From NCBI GenBank assembly GCA_014378085.1, contig JACMOJ010000174.1, positions 1-9,829 on the forward strand: 9,829 bases of DNA, written 5' to 3'. The notes under the pieces were generated by a model, which made no database searches, was not told the DNA's origin, and saw only the letters and a list, made by a program, of their open reading frames with translations. Of the stretch, positions 7,420-9,829 are shown in pieces. Source of the stretch: Burkholderiales bacterium. GTDB lineage: Bacteria > Pseudomonadota > Gammaproteobacteria > Burkholderiales > Usitatibacteraceae. How positions within the stretch are numbered: position 1 is the stretch's first letter; each line of letters opens with the position of its first letter. The translations under genes were made by a program, and so were the position numbers.

Positions 7420-7471
7420 CGCACTGTCTGCAGCGCGCACCGCGTTCACCTAAATAGGTTTTTAACTGTCA

Positions 7472-7873
7472 ATGAGAGTCTCAACCATCGTTTCCCTACC
7501 GGCCGATAAGCAGCCGACCATCCGCATCATTCCGATGCCTGCGGATACCAACGCCAATGGCACCATTTTTGGCGGCTGGGTGATGGCGCAAGTTGATCTC
7601 GCGGGCAGCGTGCCTGCGGCGGAACGCGCCATGGGTAAAGTGGCAACGGTTGCGGTAAATTCGTTTGCGTTTAAAGAGCCGGTATTCGTCGGCGATCTGG
7701 TGAGCTTTTATGCCGCGGTCGTCAAGTCGGGACGCACCTCGATCACGGTCGATGTTGAGGTGTACGCGCAGCGACACCGCTTCGGTAGCGAAGTGGTGAA
7801 GGTGACCGAGGCGCAGCTGACCTATGTTGCGATCGATGACAACGGCAATCCGCGTGAACTGCCACTGATTTAG
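7472..7873 (+). CDS. yciA: YciA-type acyl-CoA thioesterase (hotdog fold)
   Basis: Hydrolyses acyl-CoA to free acid and CoA. The 133 aa match the usual YciA length. The family signature is clear: P23-A-D-T-N-A-N-G30, then FGGW (33-36) and VMAQVD with Asp42, which corresponds to the catalytic Asp of YciA-type enzymes. After that come NSFAFKEPVFVGDLVSFYA and the strand segment TSITVDVEVYAQ. ATG 7472 is the only plausible start, because an in-frame TAA lies at 7463-7465. No Shine-Dalgarno sequence precedes it (TAGGTTTTTAACTGTCA), so initiation may be weak or leaderless. It sits between fadD and the FadN-like gene. A role in balancing CoA and acyl-CoA pools is inferred from context. Confidence 0.92.
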   Translation: MRVSTIVSLPADKQPTIRIIPMPADTNANGTIFGGWVMAQVDLAGSVPAAERAMGKVATVAVNSFAFKEPVFVGDLVSFYAAVVKSGRTSITVDVEVYAQRHRFGSEVVKVTEAQLTYVAIDDNGNPRELPLI

Positions 7874-7882
7874 AAAGTCCTT

Positions 7883-7901
7883 TATTGACGGGCGTTTTCA
7901 A
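7883..7901 (+). repeat. Intergenic motif copy 3 (yciA/fadN gap)
   Basis: TATTGACGGGCGTTTTCAA, identical at 18 of 19 positions to 2571-2589. Like copy 1 it begins shortly after a stop codon (10 bp here, 21 bp there). No long partner arm is present; only a weak GGGCG (7890-7894) / CGCCC (7923-7927) pairing can be drawn, so this copy is not an obvious terminator. Confidence 0.8.
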
Positions 7902-7954
7902 CCAAAAACAGGTGAAGATACCCGCCCCACAATGAGTTTTGCCAATTGATTAGT

Positions 7955-7959
7955 AGGAG
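7955..7959 (+). promoter_or_regulatory. Ribosome binding site fixing the TTG start of the FadN-like gene
   Basis: AGGAG, 6 nt before TTG 7966. An in-frame TAG lies at 7954-7956, and the first in-frame ATG (8014) is already inside the Rossmann motif, so TTG 7966 is the only start that keeps the domain whole. Confidence 0.85.
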
Positions 7960-7965
7960 CTTGAA

Positions 7966-9829
7966 TTGAGTAATTTCCATATTCGTAAAGTCGCCGTACT
8001 TGGCGCAGGCGTGATGGGCGCACAAATTGCCGCACATCTCACCAACGCAAACGTGCAGACGGTTTTGTTTGATCTTCCCGCCAAAGAGGGGCCGAAAAAC
8101 GGCGTGGTGATGAAAGCCATCGACGGCATGATGAAACTTTCGCCTGATCCGTTCGCCGTAAAAAGCAAAGCCGCTCAAATTGTGCAGGCAAATTACGACG
8201 ATCATCTCGAATTGCTGCGCGGTTGCGACCTCATCATCGAGGCGATCTCCGAGCGGATGGACTGGAAAAAGGCACTTTACGAAAAAGTCGCGCCGTTCAT
8301 TTCCGAGAAGACCATTTTTGCCTCCAACACGTCGGGTTTATCGATCACCGAATTGTCAAAAGTATTCCCCGAGGCGCTGCGTCATCGGTTTTGTGGCATT
8401 CACTTTTTCAATCCACCGCGCTACATGAAGTTAGTTGAGCTAATTCCGACGGCGCTGACCGAGCCATCGATTTTGGATCAACTCGAAACGTTCCTCACGA
8501 CCACCGTGGGCAAGGGCGTGGTGCGCGCAAAAGACACACCTAACTTCGTCGCCAACCGTATTGGCGTTTTTTCCATTGCCGCAACCATGCACCACACCGC
8601 ACAATTTGGGCTGCCCTTTGATGTGGTGGATGCGCTGACTGGCCCGGCGATTGGACGCGCTAAGTCGGCAACCTATCGGACATCGGACGTAGTTGGTCTT
8701 GACACCATGTCGCTGACCATCAAGACCTTGGCCGATACCTTGCCGAGCGATCCGTGGCACAAGTACTACCAAAGCCCCGCATGGTTGCAGGCGCTCCTCG
8801 CCAAGGGCGCGTTGGGACAAAAAACCAAAGCCGGCATCTACACCAAGAAGGGTAAAGATATTCTGGTGCTGGACCTTGCGGCGCAAGACTATCGCCCGTC
8901 CACTGGCAAGATGGACGACGAAGTCGCTGCCATGCTAAAAATCAAAAACCCCGCGGAGCAGATTGCGGCATTGCGCGCATCGGCCAATCCGCAGGCGCAG
9001 TTTTTGTGGTCTATCTTCCGAGACCTTTGGCATTACTGTGCGGTGCAACTCGCCGATATTGCGCACTCCGCGCGAGACATCGATTTCGCGATTCGCTGGG
9101 GGTTCGGCTACAAGATGGGGCCGTTTGAGACATGGCAAGCCGCAGGCTGGCAACAAATTGCCACTTGGATCGCCGAGGATATCGCAGCCGGCAAGGCAAT
9201 GGCGAATGTGCCGCTGCCAGCGTGGGTAACCGAGGCGGGACGCGTGGGAGTCCATTCGCAAGGCGGTTCGTACTCGGCATCCTCACACTCAAGCATCGCG
9301 CGCTCATCACTACCGGTGTACCAGCGGCAAATCTTCCCCGGGCTTTTGCTGGGAGAGCATGTTGGCAAAAGCGCGGATAAAGGCACAACAGTGCTTGACA
9401 CTGAAGGTGTGCGTGTTTGGACGACCAAGGGATACGAGGACATCGCCATCCTGTCGTTCAAATCCAAAATGCATTCGCTTGGCGAAGAAGTGCTCGACGG
9501 TGTACTGCAAGCAATTGACCTCGCTGAGAAAGATTTCAAAGCCGCCGTGATTTGGCACGAAGCGCCGTACGCGGTGGGTGCTAATTTGGTCAAGGCGCTC
9601 GAAGCGCTGCAAGCGCAACAATACGACGCGTTCGAAACGATGGTGGCAAAGTTTCAACATACTTCAATGCGCATCAAGCATTCGATGGTACCGGTGGTGT
9701 CGGCGGTTGATGGCATGGCGCTGGGTGGCGGTTGTGAGTTTGTGTTGCACTCCAACAAAGTGGTCGCCTCCATTGGGGGCTACATCGGTTTGGGTGAGGC
9801 CGGTGTCGGGTGGCTTCCCGCAGGGGCGG
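7966..9829 (+). CDS. fadN: 3-hydroxyacyl-CoA dehydrogenase / enoyl-CoA hydratase, FadN type (3' end outside window)
   Basis: A second multifunctional beta-oxidation enzyme with the dehydrogenase first and the hydratase last, as in Bacillus FadN (about 790 aa). 621 codons are visible and the frame is open to the last base. It has the NAD-binding Gly13-x-Gly15-x-x-Gly18 in VLGAGVMGAQIA, NTSGLSI, catalytic His146 in GIHFFNPP with Glu158 twelve residues later, and NFVANRIG. A helical dehydrogenase C-domain follows, including IRWGFGYKMGPFETW near residue 372-386. From about 480 a crotonase-like domain follows, with the oxyanion-hole segment VGANL (537-541) and glutamates Glu591 in LGGGCEF and Glu611 in GLGEAGVGW, at the crotonase spacing of 20. 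Both active sites look intact. About 170 C-terminal residues are missing. TTG start with AGGAG. The symbol is by architecture, not proven orthology. Confidence 0.93.
   Translation, partial: MSNFHIRKVAVLGAGVMGAQIAAHLTNANVQTVLFDLPAKEGPKNGVVMKAIDGMMKLSPDPFAVKSKAAQIVQANYDDHLELLRGCDLIIEAISERMDWKKALYEKVAPFISEKTIFASNTSGLSITELSKVFPEALRHRFCGIHFFNPPRYMKLVELIPTALTEPSILDQLETFLTTTVGKGVVRAKDTPNFVANRIGVFSIAATMHHTAQFGLPFDVVDALTGPAIGRAKSATYRTSDVVGLDTMSLTIKTLADTLPSDPWHKYYQSPAWLQALLAKGALGQKTKAGIYTKKGKDILVLDLAAQDYRPSTGKMDDEVAAMLKIKNPAEQIAALRASANPQAQFLWSIFRDLWHYCAVQLADIAHSARDIDFAIRWGFGYKMGPFETWQAAGWQQIATWIAEDIAAGKAMANVPLPAWVTEAGRVGVHSQGGSYSASSHSSIARSSLPVYQRQIFPGLLLGEHVGKSADKGTTVLDTEGVRVWTTKGYEDIAILSFKSKMHSLGEEVLDGVLQAIDLAEKDFKAAVIWHEAPYAVGANLVKALEALQAQQYDAFETMVAKFQHTSMRIKHSMVPVVSAVDGMALGGGCEFVLHSNKVVASIGGYIGLGEAGVGWLPAGA

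Noticed and set aside
7874..7965. Terminator after the yciA-like gene
   Set aside because: Only 5-bp pairings can be drawn (GGGCG with CGCCC, GTTTT with AAAAC) and no T-run follows. The shared motif is present but without its partner arm.
9108..9593. Minus-strand open frames inside the FadN-like gene (also 8440-8886)
   Set aside because: These are antisense to a continuous, conserved coding frame; no domain is recognisable.

Overview
The window is a fatty-acid beta-oxidation locus from a proteobacterium. A betaproteobacterium or a close relative is my best guess. This rests on the gene set (a FadE with a long C-terminal extension, a FadI/FadJ-type thiolase and multifunctional enzyme, a FAA1/COG1022-type acyl-CoA synthetase, a DUF4442 hotdog protein, a YciA thioesterase) and on moderately high GC. 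The genus cannot be read from the sequence. All seven genes lie on the + strand, and the first and last run off the window edges.

Layout: (1) 1-1251, the C-terminal half of the acyl-CoA dehydrogenase fadE, followed after 9 bp by the thiolase fadI (1261-2550). (2) A very strong hairpin terminator (21-bp perfect stem, 2562-2634). (3) fadJ, with enoyl-CoA hydratase then 3-hydroxyacyl-CoA dehydrogenase (2678-4720), followed closely by a DUF4442 hotdog protein (4760-5233). (4) A 297-bp gap with a perfect TATAAT and a 20-unit, mostly 10-bp tandem array (5283-5480). (5) The acyl-CoA synthetase fadD (5531-7366, TTG start), a YciA-type acyl-CoA thioesterase (7472-7873), and a second multifunctional enzyme of the opposite domain order, dehydrogenase then hydratase (FadN type; 7966 to past the window end, TTG start).

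Together the genes cover the whole cycle. FadD activates the fatty acid to acyl-CoA, FadE makes the 2-enoyl-CoA, FadJ and the FadN-like protein hydrate and oxidise it, and FadI cleaves the 3-ketoacyl-CoA. The two hotdog proteins could release CoA from stalled or surplus acyl-CoAs. No regulator, transporter, electron-transfer flavoprotein, RNA gene, insertion sequence or CRISPR array is visible.

The protein genes are conventional. The unusual material is in the gaps: the decanucleotide array in the likely fadD leader, a 12-19 bp motif shared between the fadI terminator and the yciA/fadN gap, and short tandem repeats around the DUF4442 start and downstream of fadD. I see no convincing new protein system.
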